DNA of 21,615 bases from a virus: IMG/VR virus record IMGVR_UViG_3300030118_000964, positions 826 through 22,440 of that record. One strand, given 5' to 3'. The position numbers and the translations under genes are program-made. Below the pieces are notes generated by a model that made no database searches, was not told the DNA's origin, and saw only the letters and a list, made by a program, of their open reading frames with translations. Of the stretch, positions 1 to 9,705 are shown piece after piece (within the stretch, counting starts at the first letter, position 1; each line of letters opens with the position of its first letter).

Positions 1-2566
1 CTAAACCGGCTAGGTTACCAGTTGCTGTTACACCACCTTGCCATGCTGACCCATTATAAACTCTGAGTTCGTTAGATGTTGTATCAAAGTATAGATCACC
101 TGCATCATTATTACTGGATGGGGCACTACTTGCTATACGGTATCTATCAGCAAAATCATTGATTCCACTAACATTAGATGCAACTGTATTTACGTTAGTT
201 ATAGACCCAGCAACAGTGTTTATATTCGTTGCATTAGATACTGCACTATTAATGTTGGTTGCATTACTATGTACACTGTTAACATTAGATATATTATTTC
301 CAACAGCATTAACGTTTGCAATGTTAGTCGCAACTGTATCTATTTCAGATGTGCCTTCAGTTAAATCAGAAGCAACAGTATTAATATTAGTTATATTGTC
401 AGATACTGTTTTTATTGGGTCATCCTTAACAGTTATGGTATTACCCATACCGCTATGGTTTGTACAATAATATTGGAAATTACTTGGTTGAGTTTCTGGA
501 ATTTTAATAGATATTTTTGCTCCAGATTGTCCTTGAGTACCAGTAACAGTTACGTTAGTTGAGTACTGTGAACTACCAGCGTAGAAACGTAATGGATGAG
601 ATCCAAGAGTATTAGAACTTAAGTCAAATGTATAAGTCCAACCTTTGTATAAAGTTAAAGCTGGTTTAGATACACCATCAATAAAATAAGCTCCTCCAGC
701 AGCAGTAACAGTAAAGGTTGCTTCATCTTCTAATATGTCTGCAACGATATCTAATGAACCATTAGAACTACCTGTGGTTACAGCATCACTTATAAGACCT
801 AAGTCTTCTTGATAAGTAATCGCACCTGAGACAATAGCAATATCGTTAAGAACATTCTGGTTAGGGGAGATGACAGCCCAATTAGTCCCGTCATATACCC
901 GTAAATTGTCATTGGAATTATCAAACCATAAGTCACCATTTTGAAGAGCACCTCCATCCGCTCTTTGAGTTGGGGCATTATTTGAAATTTGGTAAAGGTC
1001 TGCAAAGTTATTTATGTCAGCTACGTTTGCACCAGCTGCTGAAATATTAGTAATGTTGCTTGCAACCGTTGTAACTTCAGTAGCTTTTGGAACTAATCTA
1101 TGGAAGGCATAAGTATGGTTTGTGGAAGTAGATTCAACTAATAATCCAAATCCTTGAGGAATAGCAGATGTTACTCCGGTAATTAATACCTGACCATTAT
1201 TAAGTCTTCCGTTAGCAAGAGTTACTGTTCCGCTACTTGGTGTCAAAGTAGTTGTCACTGCACCAATACTTAAGATTGCAGATTGACCAGCTGTACCTTG
1301 AGGGTTTGTGTTAGGAAAACTATTTTCGTTTGGAATAACAGTAAAACCACCAACGTCATCTATAAGGTCAATAATCCTAGCGTTGATAGCAGCTGTAGTT
1401 GCTACCTTTGCATCTGAGTTAGACCATGTAGTTCCACTAGCAATAGTTTCTGAAGAATCCTGTCTAAGGAATAAAGCTTCAGCTTCTGTTTCTGTGTAAT
1501 ACCTACCGTCTAAGGCTCCGCCTGTAAGTTCAGTTTCTGTAAAATATCTGTTATCTAACTGACCATTATTTAGCTCAGTTTCTGTATAGTATCTGCCGTC
1601 AGCAGCTCCACCAGTTATTTCAGATTCTGTAAAATATAAATTATTTAACTGACCACCGTTTAGTTCAGCTTCGGTGTAATATCTATTATCTAAAGTCCCG
1701 GCTGCTATTTCGTTAGTAGTTAATTTGTCTGACTGTAATAGTGTTTTTATTTCTGCTGCTGTTTGATCAGCAGTAGCTGCCGTCTCTATGTTAGATAACT
1801 TCGATTTTTCTGCGTCAGTGTATGCGTTGGTATTTGAGTTACCCTCATACAGAGTTTTTATCTCACTACCTGTCTGGTCATCTTTAGCATTGGTTTCAAT
1901 AGTATCTAGTTTTGTACCATCGGCTGCTACATCTCTACCATCTACAGTCCCACCTACAACTATGTTTCCAGTTGTCTGTACAACTTGTGAACCAAAGTCA
2001 GGAGAAATCTTTGTACCGGCTATAGCTGCTGACGTATTTACGTCATCATTAACTATAGAACCATTTACTATGTTTGCTGAATTAATAGTTACGCCACTAG
2101 GTAATTGACCAGTAGCAATCTTGCTTTGTGCTATAGCAGCACTTCCACTAATGTCAGCATCAACAATAGTTGCATTTTTTATCTTTGCAGATGTTACAGC
2201 TTCATCTTTAATGTCAGATTCAATAATTTTTGAACGTGCTTCACTAAGACCAAACCTAGCCATATCATGTATGGCATTTAAGTCTGCTGCTCTAATAGAT
2301 GAACCAGCAGCAAATACGGCTGCTGCTGTATTAACATCTGTTTCTCTATATATATGTACGTTTCCAGTTCCTGCTGGAGCTGCTGCTCCAAGAGTAACTG
2401 TAGTTCCACTTACGGAGTATTCACCACTACCGGGAGTACCAGTTACATATGTTTGTAGAGTTCCACCAATTCTTACCTTGATGTCACTTGCTTGTAAATA
2501 TTCAATTGTGATGGCGTATGAGGTGGCACCGCCATTTTTAAATTCTTCAGTTGTTTGTACCGCCAT
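1..2566 (-). CDS. Tail fibre protein (T7 gp17-like), 3' end missing
   Basis: Partial gene: 855 codons are visible without a stop and the frame stays open to the left edge. The start is the ATG at 2566, preceded by an AGGTGG ribosome-binding site 8 nt upstream. Residues 1-130 resemble the N-terminal tail-attachment domain of T7 gp17 (begins MAVQTTEEFKNGGATSY; a conserved 'IRAADLN' stretch near residue 95). Further on come five copies of a roughly 14-residue repeat of the type LDxRYYTETELnnGq (about residues 289-360), a module containing 'NNFADLY...DLWFDNSNDNLRVYDG' (about 495-563), a cupredoxin-like domain (about 615-715), Asn-rich 'NINxVAxN' repeats (about 716-796) and a second copy of the FADxY/LRVYNG module (about 797-843). 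T7 gp17 is 553 residues, so this fibre is much longer. It follows the gp16-like gene as in T7. The N-terminal assignment is sure; receptor specificity cannot be read. Confidence 0.88.
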   Translation of the reverse strand, partial: MAVQTTEEFKNGGATSYAITIEYLQASDIKVRIGGTLQTYVTGTPGSGEYSVSGTTVTLGAAAPAGTGNVHIYRETDVNTAAAVFAAGSSIRAADLNAIHDMARFGLSEARSKIIESDIKDEAVTSAKIKNATIVDADISGSAAIAQSKIATGQLPSGVTINSANIVNGSIVNDDVNTSAAIAGTKISPDFGSQVVQTTGNIVVGGTVDGRDVAADGTKLDTIETNAKDDQTGSEIKTLYEGNSNTNAYTDAEKSKLSNIETAATADQTAAEIKTLLQSDKLTTNEIAAGTLDNRYYTEAELNGGQLNNLYFTESEITGGAADGRYYTETELNNGQLDNRYFTETELTGGALDGRYYTETEAEALFLRQDSSETIASGTTWSNSDAKVATTAAINARIIDLIDDVGGFTVIPNENSFPNTNPQGTAGQSAILSIGAVTTTLTPSSGTVTLANGRLNNGQVLITGVTSAIPQGFGLLVESTSTNHTYAFHRLVPKATEVTTVASNITNISAAGANVADINNFADLYQISNNAPTQRADGGALQNGDLWFDNSNDNLRVYDGTNWAVISPNQNVLNDIAIVSGAITYQEDLGLISDAVTTGSSNGSLDIVADILEDEATFTVTAAGGAYFIDGVSKPALTLYKGWTYTFDLSSNTLGSHPLRFYAGSSQYSTNVTVTGTQGQSGAKISIKIPETQPSNFQYYCTNHSGMGNTITVKDDPIKTVSDNITNINTVASDLTEGTSEIDTVATNIANVNAVGNNISNVNSVHSNATNINSAVSNATNINTVAGSITNVNTVASNVSGINDFADRYRIASSAPSSNNDAGDLYFDTTSNELRVYNGSAWQGGVTATGNLAGL
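425..735 (-). other. Cupredoxin-like domain inside the tail fibre
   Basis: About 100 residues within the fibre gene. Visible landmarks are an opening beta-rich stretch (EATFTVTAAGGAYFIDG), 'GSHPLRFY' with H657, and 'YYCTNHSGMG' with C701, H704 and M707. A His followed by Cys-x2-His-x2-Met is the ligand pattern of type I blue-copper proteins, with amicyanin-like loop spacing. Similar 'YYCxxHSGMG' modules occur in marine phage structural proteins. Whether it binds copper is not shown by the sequence; it may serve only as a stable beta-sandwich. Confidence 0.6.
1488..1705 (-). repeat. Tandem ~42-bp coding repeats in the tail fibre
   Basis: Five imperfect copies encode alternating RYYTEAEL / LYFTESEI / RYYTETEL / RYFTETEL / RYYTETEA units separated by Gly-Gly/Asn-Gly and Leu-Asp turns. 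The periodicity is about 14 residues, and the copies differ by synonymous and conservative changes. Such repeats usually form the shaft of trimeric fibres and can change copy number by recombination. Confidence 0.75.
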
Positions 2567-2582
2567 GGGTTATCCACCTTTG

Positions 2583-5500
2583 TTATTTAGGCATTTCTAG
2601 AATCTTATCTATTGTGCCTTTGTTTGCTTGTCTATTTTTTAATTTTTGATTTCTTTCTTCAAGTAACAATTTTTGGACGTCGTTATCGTTTTTAAGGCTT
2701 GCCCAAGCTCGTTTCTTAGCTCGGTCAAACGTTTTTGCAATTTTTTTGTAGTGAGGGAATGATTTTGGTTCAACATCAGCCATACCATTTTTTCTGTGCC
2801 ATTGCATTTCTGCAAGAGATATCTGCATATTCTCTGACCTAGCCATTTCATCAAACTTAGCTAATAAGTTTTGTTCTCCTATAGCTTTCTGGAACATTGA
2901 TCTGACCTTTGGACTGTCAGATAGATCTGTTCCATCTGGAGCTGTATATGTAGAAGTTCTCATATCATAGCCACTGTTAAATAGAAACTCTCTACCTTCT
3001 GAGTAGTCTAAATTAAAGTTAACAGGTGAAAACGCATTAAACATACGAGTAATAAAATCGTGATCTTTAATAGGTTTACCAGTTAATATATCATACTTAA
3101 TAGGTAGTGGGTCTACTGCTATGTTCTCAGTTATTAAGTTTCTGTTTCTTATAGAACTTTGTAAATCAGAACCTAGCTCTCTTGTGTATGGTGTTAACAC
3201 TTTACCTATCTCATTTCTAAGACCAGATAAAGGTACTGTGTTATTCATTAGAGAAGCAATGATTCTATTAGATTGTCCGGGTTGACCAGAGAATAGATCA
3301 ACGAAAGATTGCATACCAGCTAGATAGGATTTACTTGTAATTGTACTTCCCATTGCCATAGCTAATTTTAATAATCTATCTTCAGCCCATTCTTCACCCA
3401 TTAATTGTTGGTGATCTCCTATATCTCCTACTAATGCAAGTATTTGGTTGTATGGTTCAAAGGCATCATAGTTAACCCAGACATCACCAAGTTTTATAGT
3501 CCTTGGTTTCCATCCCATATCTAACCATGCTTGTCTTTGCTTTCTATCTGTTGGTCCATTACCATGTAAATTACCACTAAGATATGCCATAGATGCCATA
3601 CTTATTGCAGCAGAACCTATTGCTAGTCTACCATTTTGGATAGCTTTAGCATTCATCAAATCCTGGGGGGTCTTAATTCCATACTGTAATAAGTCAGAAA
3701 GATCATCTCCGGGTTTTGCTTTAGCTATTGAGTTGAACTCTTTAACAAAGAAGTTAAAACCGGGAGTATGTTTAGCAGTTAATGCTAATCCATTGACACC
3801 AGTTCTAGCGAATAGGAAGAAAGGTCTAGCCCATGGTGCTTCGTCAAATGCTTTAGCCAAGCTCTTACTAAAACCTGTTAGGTCTTGAGTAAGTGTAGCT
3901 TCTCTTCTACTGAAATCAGCCATTTCGTCAGCTAAACTACCATCAGGTTTAAAGATCTGTTGATTAAATAAATCTTCTTGATTCTTAAAAAATGTCTGAT
4001 CTAGGTTACTGAAGTTACCATCAGGTAATCTATCAGCAGCAGCTAGAAATGCTTTTTCTCTAGCTCTAGCTCTACCTATCATTAGTGCAAAGGTATCGTC
4101 AGTAGCTGCCATAATCTTAGTAGAATATGTAAGAAGACTACTGTCATTTAACCCTCTAACCATGTTAGCTGTACGATATAATGCCTTATCTACTGTATTA
4201 CCTCTTGTTTCTGCCCAATGTCCATACATTTGCCATTGGTCATCTAGTTTATTTCTCTCTACAAATCTAGTTTTCATTGTAGATAATTCACCAGCCCAAT
4301 AACTATTTAATCTTTTTCTAAAATATTTAAAAGATTCTGGAACCATTTCACGCATTGCGTTAAGAGAAGCTAATGCAGCTCTAGTTATAGTTGCATCACC
4401 TTTCATCACACCTCCCATAGCCATAGCTAACGGTCTAGTAAATGCTGCGGTTGATGTACCCATAATTGCTCGAACTGATGTTTTAGGTCCAGATAAAACA
4501 CTATGAGTAAACATAGTACCCATCTCTCTCAAGAATGCACCAGTTTTTTTCTTATCGCCAGCAAATGTACCACCTCTCATTTTCTTACGCATAAATACGT
4601 CAAGATCATCTAGTGTGTGTACACCGTCAGCCATAGATATACCTTCAAATATAGTCTTAAATACTTCGTCACCGTCTTGTTCGGTAGTCATTTGTAGAGC
4701 TACACGAAACGCGTCTATACTTTCTTGTACATCTTTTTGTATTGCTTCTTTAAATTCTTTAGGTGATTTTCTTATACGTGCATCACCAAACTCTGATAAC
4801 ATCTGTGATACTTCAGCACTAGATGTTTTTCTTAACTCTAGTCCAGCTATAAGTTTCTCTACTAATTGTTGAGCAGGACCATCTATATCTTTTATATCTG
4901 CAATATCAGCTAATTCTCTAGCAGTTATACCAGCATCTCTAATATCATTAAACAAGGAAATATTAACCATGTCTAATGCTTTTATAAATCTAGGTTGTAC
5001 AATTTTACCAACTGTTCTACCTTTTTCGTTTTTAATTGGTATTGATGATTTAGTAAGTTTTTTAAAGAACTCTCCTGTACTTACGTCACTTGTGTTTCTA
5101 CCTTCATAGATTGACCTAAACATATCAAGGTCTTCACCTATACTATCTTGTAAAGTTTTACCTTGACGTCTAGCAGTTTCTTCTAACTGTTTTATAAAAC
5201 CTTGACTTCTAAAATTACCAAGAACTTCTTTTATAACTTCATCTGTCTCACCAGTTCCTTTAGCCATTCTACTAATCTGAGTATTAGAAAGCAAAGAACC
5301 TGTACTACCTTCTTCTGCACCCCATTCTGTTTTCATACGCTTTGCAGATTTATCTACAGCTTCAGCAGTACTGTTAGAAGTTGTAGCTCCCTGCCAAGGG
5401 TCAGCAATAGGTTCGTTCTTTGGTGCTCTAAACCCAGAGTCTTTCATCTGTGATTTAGCTTGTTCTCTTTTTTGTACTTCTACACTATCTAATCTAGACT

Positions 5501-6419
5501 TTCTAAACTCTTCAAACTTCGATCTGATTGCAGCAATATCTTCTCCTGCTGCTGCTTTTAATTCACCTCTAGCATCATATACTCTCTTAGCTGCATCACC
5601 TATTTCTTTACCAGCTTTTATACCAGTATCAGCTATGTTAGTGGCAATAGGTCTGCCTGCATCCACAGCTTGACCAGCAAGTAGTTTAGCTAGTGGTGTC
5701 ATCTTAAATATAGTTGCATCAAATACAGCACCTATACCCATACCCTCAACAATATGTCTTAGTTTATTTAGAGCTGGATGATCTGTATCATTAGTAGCTA
5801 AAGGTGAATCAAGCCATGGATATTTCTTAGCTATGATTCCTGATAAGTTATCAACTTCTTCGTTTTTAGCAACAAGGTCATAACGTAAACCAAGCAACGC
5901 ACCTTCTTTTAATGTGCTTGCTAATGTTCTAGCTTTTTGAGCTTTAGATAATAAACCTACAGCTTTACCAAATCCTCCTGTTACAGCTATAGTACCCAAG
6001 ACATCAGTAGAACCTCTGACTAGACCACCCCACCATGTTTTAGTTTCAATAGGGTCGCCGTCACCATACATAAACTGGTCCCACTCTGTTTGATATCCTT
6101 CTTCTGTCTTACCTTCTTCCTCCATTTCGCCATTGAAAAAGTCAATAACTCTTTCTGGTGCAGTGATGATGTTGGAAGCTATGTCTCTAGCACCAGCTCC
6201 TAAACCTATTAAAGTGTCAGCAGCATAATCTTTTGCTGTAGGACCTTCAGGTTTAGCTTCTTCAGGTACAACCTCTTCAGGCTCTTCCTGTACTGGGTCT
6301 ACTATTCCATTTTCTATATCAGCAGCTTCGATATTTTGAACTGCCTTTTGTGTGTCTTCTTCAGACATACCCTGACCAGAGATTCCTATTTCTAGCGTAG
6401 GTTCAAATTCTTCATTCAT
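2583..6419 (-). CDS. Internal virion protein D (T7 gp16-like)
   Basis: Large internal core protein of about 1278 residues (T7 gp16 is 1318), expected to be ejected first and to help form the DNA-translocating channel across the host envelope. I recognise it from size, position between the gp15-like and tail-fibre genes, and composition: an acidic Glu/Pro-rich N-terminus (residues 1-60), then long alpha-helical stretches with several Gly/Ala-rich hydrophobic segments. The start is taken as the ATG at 6419; a GTG at 6428 in the same frame would add three residues. Neither has a clear Shine-Dalgarno. Odd: the lytic transglycosylase domain at the N-terminus of T7 gp16 is not visible here, so peptidoglycan cleavage, if needed, must come from elsewhere. 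The stop lies 16 nt before the tail-fibre ATG. Confidence 0.85.
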   Translation of the reverse strand: MNEEFEPTLEIGISGQGMSEEDTQKAVQNIEAADIENGIVDPVQEEPEEVVPEEAKPEGPTAKDYAADTLIGLGAGARDIASNIITAPERVIDFFNGEMEEEGKTEEGYQTEWDQFMYGDGDPIETKTWWGGLVRGSTDVLGTIAVTGGFGKAVGLLSKAQKARTLASTLKEGALLGLRYDLVAKNEEVDNLSGIIAKKYPWLDSPLATNDTDHPALNKLRHIVEGMGIGAVFDATIFKMTPLAKLLAGQAVDAGRPIATNIADTGIKAGKEIGDAAKRVYDARGELKAAAGEDIAAIRSKFEEFRKSRLDSVEVQKREQAKSQMKDSGFRAPKNEPIADPWQGATTSNSTAEAVDKSAKRMKTEWGAEEGSTGSLLSNTQISRMAKGTGETDEVIKEVLGNFRSQGFIKQLEETARRQGKTLQDSIGEDLDMFRSIYEGRNTSDVSTGEFFKKLTKSSIPIKNEKGRTVGKIVQPRFIKALDMVNISLFNDIRDAGITARELADIADIKDIDGPAQQLVEKLIAGLELRKTSSAEVSQMLSEFGDARIRKSPKEFKEAIQKDVQESIDAFRVALQMTTEQDGDEVFKTIFEGISMADGVHTLDDLDVFMRKKMRGGTFAGDKKKTGAFLREMGTMFTHSVLSGPKTSVRAIMGTSTAAFTRPLAMAMGGVMKGDATITRAALASLNAMREMVPESFKYFRKRLNSYWAGELSTMKTRFVERNKLDDQWQMYGHWAETRGNTVDKALYRTANMVRGLNDSSLLTYSTKIMAATDDTFALMIGRARAREKAFLAAADRLPDGNFSNLDQTFFKNQEDLFNQQIFKPDGSLADEMADFSRREATLTQDLTGFSKSLAKAFDEAPWARPFFLFARTGVNGLALTAKHTPGFNFFVKEFNSIAKAKPGDDLSDLLQYGIKTPQDLMNAKAIQNGRLAIGSAAISMASMAYLSGNLHGNGPTDRKQRQAWLDMGWKPRTIKLGDVWVNYDAFEPYNQILALVGDIGDHQQLMGEEWAEDRLLKLAMAMGSTITSKSYLAGMQSFVDLFSGQPGQSNRIIASLMNNTVPLSGLRNEIGKVLTPYTRELGSDLQSSIRNRNLITENIAVDPLPIKYDILTGKPIKDHDFITRMFNAFSPVNFNLDYSEGREFLFNSGYDMRTSTYTAPDGTDLSDSPKVRSMFQKAIGEQNLLAKFDEMARSENMQISLAEMQWHRKNGMADVEPKSFPHYKKIAKTFDRAKKRAWASLKNDNDVQKLLLEERNQKLKNRQANKGTIDKILEMPK

Positions 6420-6428
6420 AGTTACCAC

Positions 6429-6460
6429 GGTAATTATAGCCTAAGATAAGGCTAGTAATC
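6429..6460 (-). other. Hairpin at the gp15/gp16 junction
   Basis: The 46-nt gap between the gp15-like stop and the gp16-like ATG holds a 6-bp stem TAGCCT/AGGCTA (6449-6454 with 6437-6442) and a 6-nt loop. No U-tract follows, so it is not a typical terminator. An mRNA processing or stability element is possible. Confidence 0.35.
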
Positions 6461-6465
6461 CGCAG

Positions 6466-8535
6466 TTACTGGTCCTTTCTCATTAAGCCTTTTTTGTTAT
6501 AAATAGAAGTTTTTACGTTCTGTTCACCCTGTCCTTCGTCTTCGAGTCTAGCTCTTGTTATACGAGAACGTGTAGGGAATTTGTAAATAAGATTTAATAT
6601 TTTATCGTTTTTTGTATTTTCTTGAGGTTTTGTATCTACTGGCTCTTCTCCATAAAATTGAAGCTGTGAATTAGCTAAGTCAATAGGATTAACTCCCATT
6701 CTCATAGCTAGATCACGATAGTAGTCTGGTATCTCACTAGATTGTTTTAATGGAGTTTTACTCCACAGTATTAACTCTCTTTGTGTGTTTCTATCAGCGT
6801 TAATCTTTTTCTTTCTCCATTGACCATTAGCAGATTGAGTCATACCTTTTTGTATGCTTTTACTGTATGTATTATCTGATGGGTCAAGATCAGGATTCAT
6901 CATAGAATTGACTGTTCTTTCACTTCTTAATACTTCTTCTACAGCAGCTCTACCAGCTTTCATACCATCTTCAGGTCTACCTACAGTTTGACCATCTCTT
7001 ACAGTAGCTTGTTTGTAAGCATTATTAAACACTTCTTCTAGACCGGCATATAAATTTAGCCATTCTACTGAAGCAGTTTCTGTGCTTCCAAATGTATCTC
7101 CTGTACCTTCGTCAGTATATGCTTTTAAATATTTAGCTGCCGAGTCATGTAAATCAGTTCCCGGTACGAGTGCACCTGTAGTAAGTATCTTATCTTTATA
7201 TTGGTTAAACTTAGCTGTACTTACATTAGCCATCTCAAAATCATATACACCACCTTGATAGCGTATGGATTGTTGAATCATGTCCTCTGCAACATCGTCA
7301 GGTAAGTGACCTTTTAAAGCATCTGATAACTCTATAGGTACATATCCGTCATACTTATCTTTGTAAAACGCATACAGTTGTGCTTTTTGTTCGTTAGTAG
7401 GAGCTTGTAATTCTTTTATAACTGATAAGTCAGCAGCTATAGAGTTTTCTTTTGCTTCGTCTCTAGCATCTTGACCTAGTTTAGCAGCACCAGCTAGTTC
7501 TCCTTCTAAACCACTCCACTCTTTCCAAGAACCCATTGTCTTAATAGAACCATCACGAGCTGTTATTTCGTGATTAACTATAGACATAGCTTCTCCATAA
7601 GATATTGCATTTTGACTAACTAGATCAACTAGGTTTTCTTTAAATGCTGTTCTTCCTGCGGAAATAGTAGTTCTATTTCTAGCTGCATACCTAGCTGCCC
7701 AATCGTGGGCAAGTTGATGTCCATCTGCTGGATTAGCTGTTGAGAATCCAACTGCAATCATATTGCTATCAGATGCTTTTACTTGTGCCTGATAATTAGC
7801 TTCTCTTTCTATAGCTTGTTTCTTACGTCTAGCCTCATCAAACTTATCTATTTCTGGTTTAACAACAGTAGCTACAAGTGCTTCGTTTAATCCTGCAAAT
7901 TGTCTAGCATATTCAAACTTAATCTTTGTTTCTAAAGCTGCGATTTCTGCTGGATTTTCAAGATCATTATATTTTAGACCTTTAACTTCTTGACCATCTC
8001 TTATTAAATCTATAGTTGTAGTTTCATAAGCATCATAAACATACTGGTCATAGTCTTTAGCTTTCTGTAAAGCATACTGTTCTGCAACCATATACTTTTC
8101 CCAACCAGCCATCTTACGAAATTCTTGAGCGGTGATAGAGTCACCGGTTTCCTCTTCGTATTTAGTAGCAAACTCTTGTGTAGCTAGATCATCTTCAAAT
8201 AACTGATCTCGCTCACCTCTAAATCTTGCTTCTAGTTCTGGACTAACACCTCTAGTTAAGATGTCTAATTTGATCTGTGCTTCTCTGTCTGCTCTATATT
8301 TTTCTTGTTTTTTCTTTATTATGTCTCCGACTTTAGATGAAAGAGTAGCTAAGCCCTCGTACATCTTTTCTGTATTTCTAACTCTATCAGCAGAGTTTTT
8401 TTCTAACTGCTGTAGGTATCTTTCTTCTGATTGCTGGATAGCTCTATCAGATGCTTCTTGTTCTGGGATAACATCTAGTACTTTTTGAGGAGTTACTGAC
8501 TGCCCAGATATGTTGTAATCAGGTATTATGCTCAT
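6466..8535 (-). CDS. Internal virion protein C (T7 gp15-like)
   Basis: Predicted 689 residues against 747 in T7 gp15. It is a largely alpha-helical, charged protein with a coiled-coil-like segment in residues 25-130 (many Glu/Lys/Gln heptads) and no signal peptide or membrane span. In T7 this protein forms part of the internal core stack and, with gp16, the ejection nanotube. The assignment rests on position (gp14-like, this, gp16-like, fibre) and size. The ATG at 8535 lies 2 nt after the gp14-like stop, which suggests coupled translation. No enzymatic motif was recognised. Confidence 0.85.
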   Translation of the reverse strand: MSIIPDYNISGQSVTPQKVLDVIPEQEASDRAIQQSEERYLQQLEKNSADRVRNTEKMYEGLATLSSKVGDIIKKKQEKYRADREAQIKLDILTRGVSPELEARFRGERDQLFEDDLATQEFATKYEEETGDSITAQEFRKMAGWEKYMVAEQYALQKAKDYDQYVYDAYETTTIDLIRDGQEVKGLKYNDLENPAEIAALETKIKFEYARQFAGLNEALVATVVKPEIDKFDEARRKKQAIEREANYQAQVKASDSNMIAVGFSTANPADGHQLAHDWAARYAARNRTTISAGRTAFKENLVDLVSQNAISYGEAMSIVNHEITARDGSIKTMGSWKEWSGLEGELAGAAKLGQDARDEAKENSIAADLSVIKELQAPTNEQKAQLYAFYKDKYDGYVPIELSDALKGHLPDDVAEDMIQQSIRYQGGVYDFEMANVSTAKFNQYKDKILTTGALVPGTDLHDSAAKYLKAYTDEGTGDTFGSTETASVEWLNLYAGLEEVFNNAYKQATVRDGQTVGRPEDGMKAGRAAVEEVLRSERTVNSMMNPDLDPSDNTYSKSIQKGMTQSANGQWRKKKINADRNTQRELILWSKTPLKQSSEIPDYYRDLAMRMGVNPIDLANSQLQFYGEEPVDTKPQENTKNDKILNLIYKFPTRSRITRARLEDEGQGEQNVKTSIYNKKGLMRKDQ

Positions 8536-8537
8536 TG

Positions 8538-9281
8538 TTAATAACTCTGAAATGTTCTAATTTGATGACCAAATGTAGGGTCTGTCATATAAGTATAGCT
8601 CTGTCCCATTGACGTTCCTGTACCAGAAGAAAGAGTTTTATTACTTAAACCATCACCTGTACCCATTCCTGCACTTAAGCCAGCACCTAACGCCTCACCC
8701 ATGCCAAGCATAAGTGTCAGACCTACGTTCTGCATTACTGGAGGTGGTGGTGCTATATCTTGTACTGGTTGGATAGCTACTTTTCCAAAGGCTTGATTTA
8801 GCGTTCCTTTTAACTGTCTATTAATATCTCCATACGTTTCTCTAGCATCATAGCCAGCTTGTGTTAAACCTCTAGATCTCATTGCTTGAGAAAGACCAAA
8901 GGTAGCACTGTTCTGAACTAGCTGTCTAGCTAAGCTTGCACCTCTAACTCCACGTTCTGCTGCTGAAGTTTCAATAGCACCTTCGTTAGCTAACATCTTT
9001 TTAAAATCCTCTTGATTTTGTAAAATAGCCAGAGATCTTGCGTTATTTAATTGTTGTTGTGTTCTTGAATAAGCTCGTTGAGCTGCAATATTTGCTTGGT
9101 CAACTTCTTGCTCAAACTGAACTTTCTTTGTTTGATAGGTAGCTCTAGTCTGCATCCACTTACGTTCTCTAACTTTAAGTTGATGCTGGTACTGCCTACG
9201 CTTTTCTTTGTTCGCTTGGGACGCTGCTGCTGCGTTGCCTACGGCACCTACTGCTGGTCCTATTGCTGCTGGATCGCACAC
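8538..9281 (-). CDS. Internal virion protein B (T7 gp14-like)
   Basis: 247 residues (T7 gp14 is 196). It begins from a GTG at 9281 with MCDPAAIGPAVGAVGNAAAA, an N-terminus typical of gp14-like proteins: Met-Cys followed by an Ala/Gly-rich hydrophobic segment. Then comes a basic and Gln-rich helical region (residues 25-130) and a Gly/Met-rich low-complexity C-terminus after a PPPP run near residue 180. T7 gp14 is an ejected core protein placed in the host outer membrane. The GTG is preferred because the next ATG (residue 44) would remove the conserved N-terminus. The first 86 nt overlap the 3' end of the gp13-like gene in another frame, and no clear Shine-Dalgarno precedes the GTG. Confidence 0.85.
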   Translation of the reverse strand: MCDPAAIGPAVGAVGNAAAASQANKEKRRQYQHQLKVRERKWMQTRATYQTKKVQFEQEVDQANIAAQRAYSRTQQQLNNARSLAILQNQEDFKKMLANEGAIETSAAERGVRGASLARQLVQNSATFGLSQAMRSRGLTQAGYDARETYGDINRQLKGTLNQAFGKVAIQPVQDIAPPPPVMQNVGLTLMLGMGEALGAGLSAGMGTGDGLSNKTLSSGTGTSMGQSYTYMTDPTFGHQIRTFQSY

Positions 9282-9705
9282 GGCAAAATTCTATAAAGGA
9301 TAAATTGTTTGGTCCGTAGGGAAATCTCCTAAGAAATTTAAAACCTAAAAACCTAAGTAACTTGAGATGGACTTTGTTTCTTTCGTCAACAATGTTCCAC
9401 AGTAACTTTTCTGTTCTCGCGTTTACATATCTCTTTGCTTCTCTTGCAAAGGTATGTGGATAGTCGTAGATAGCTGGGGTACAAAGCATCCAGATTTGTC
9501 CACCTTCGTGGACTCCTGCCATGCCTGCTATCTCGCCATTTGGCACTTCAAAATAAACTGATTCGCAGTTTTGAAAACCTACAACCAGTGCATTTAAAGG
9601 GTCATGTCCATGACCTTCTGTGACCTCCCGATAATCGTCGGGTAATAAATTGGAAGCCACACGAATTGCAGCTTCCAAGTTTGCTGGGTGAATGTATTTA
9701 GACAC
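9196..9705 (-). CDS. Internal virion protein A (T7 gp13-like)
   Basis: 169 residues; T7 gp13 is 138. Residues 75-140 (HEGGQIWMLCTPAIYDYPHT..., then ...LLWNIVDERNKVHLKLLRFLGFKF) follow the T7 gp13 pattern 'VWRLS... LWNYVWVGNTSHIRFLKTIGAVF', a fold resembling GNAT acetyltransferases without evidence of catalysis. In T7 it is needed for virion morphogenesis. The ATG at 9705 overlaps the gp12-like stop by 8 nt. Odd: after the natural-looking end 'SFIEFCRV' (about residue 141) the frame continues for about 28 residues rich in Arg and Ser (RSSSNRTSSRCRRQRSSS...), entirely overprinted on the start of the gp14-like gene. That tail is either a real basic extension or non-selected read-out of the overlap. 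Confidence 0.85.
   Translation of the reverse strand: MSKYIHPANLEAAIRVASNLLPDDYREVTEGHGHDPLNALVVGFQNCESVYFEVPNGEIAGMAGVHEGGQIWMLCTPAIYDYPHTFAREAKRYVNARTEKLLWNIVDERNKVHLKLLRFLGFKFLRRFPYGPNNLSFIEFCRVRSSSNRTSSRCRRQRSSSVPSEQRKA

Noticed and set aside
159-2600. Several plus-strand ORFs of 60-160 codons opposite the tail fibre
   Set aside because: They are shadows of the minus-strand fibre frame, which is open throughout and carries recognisable domains.
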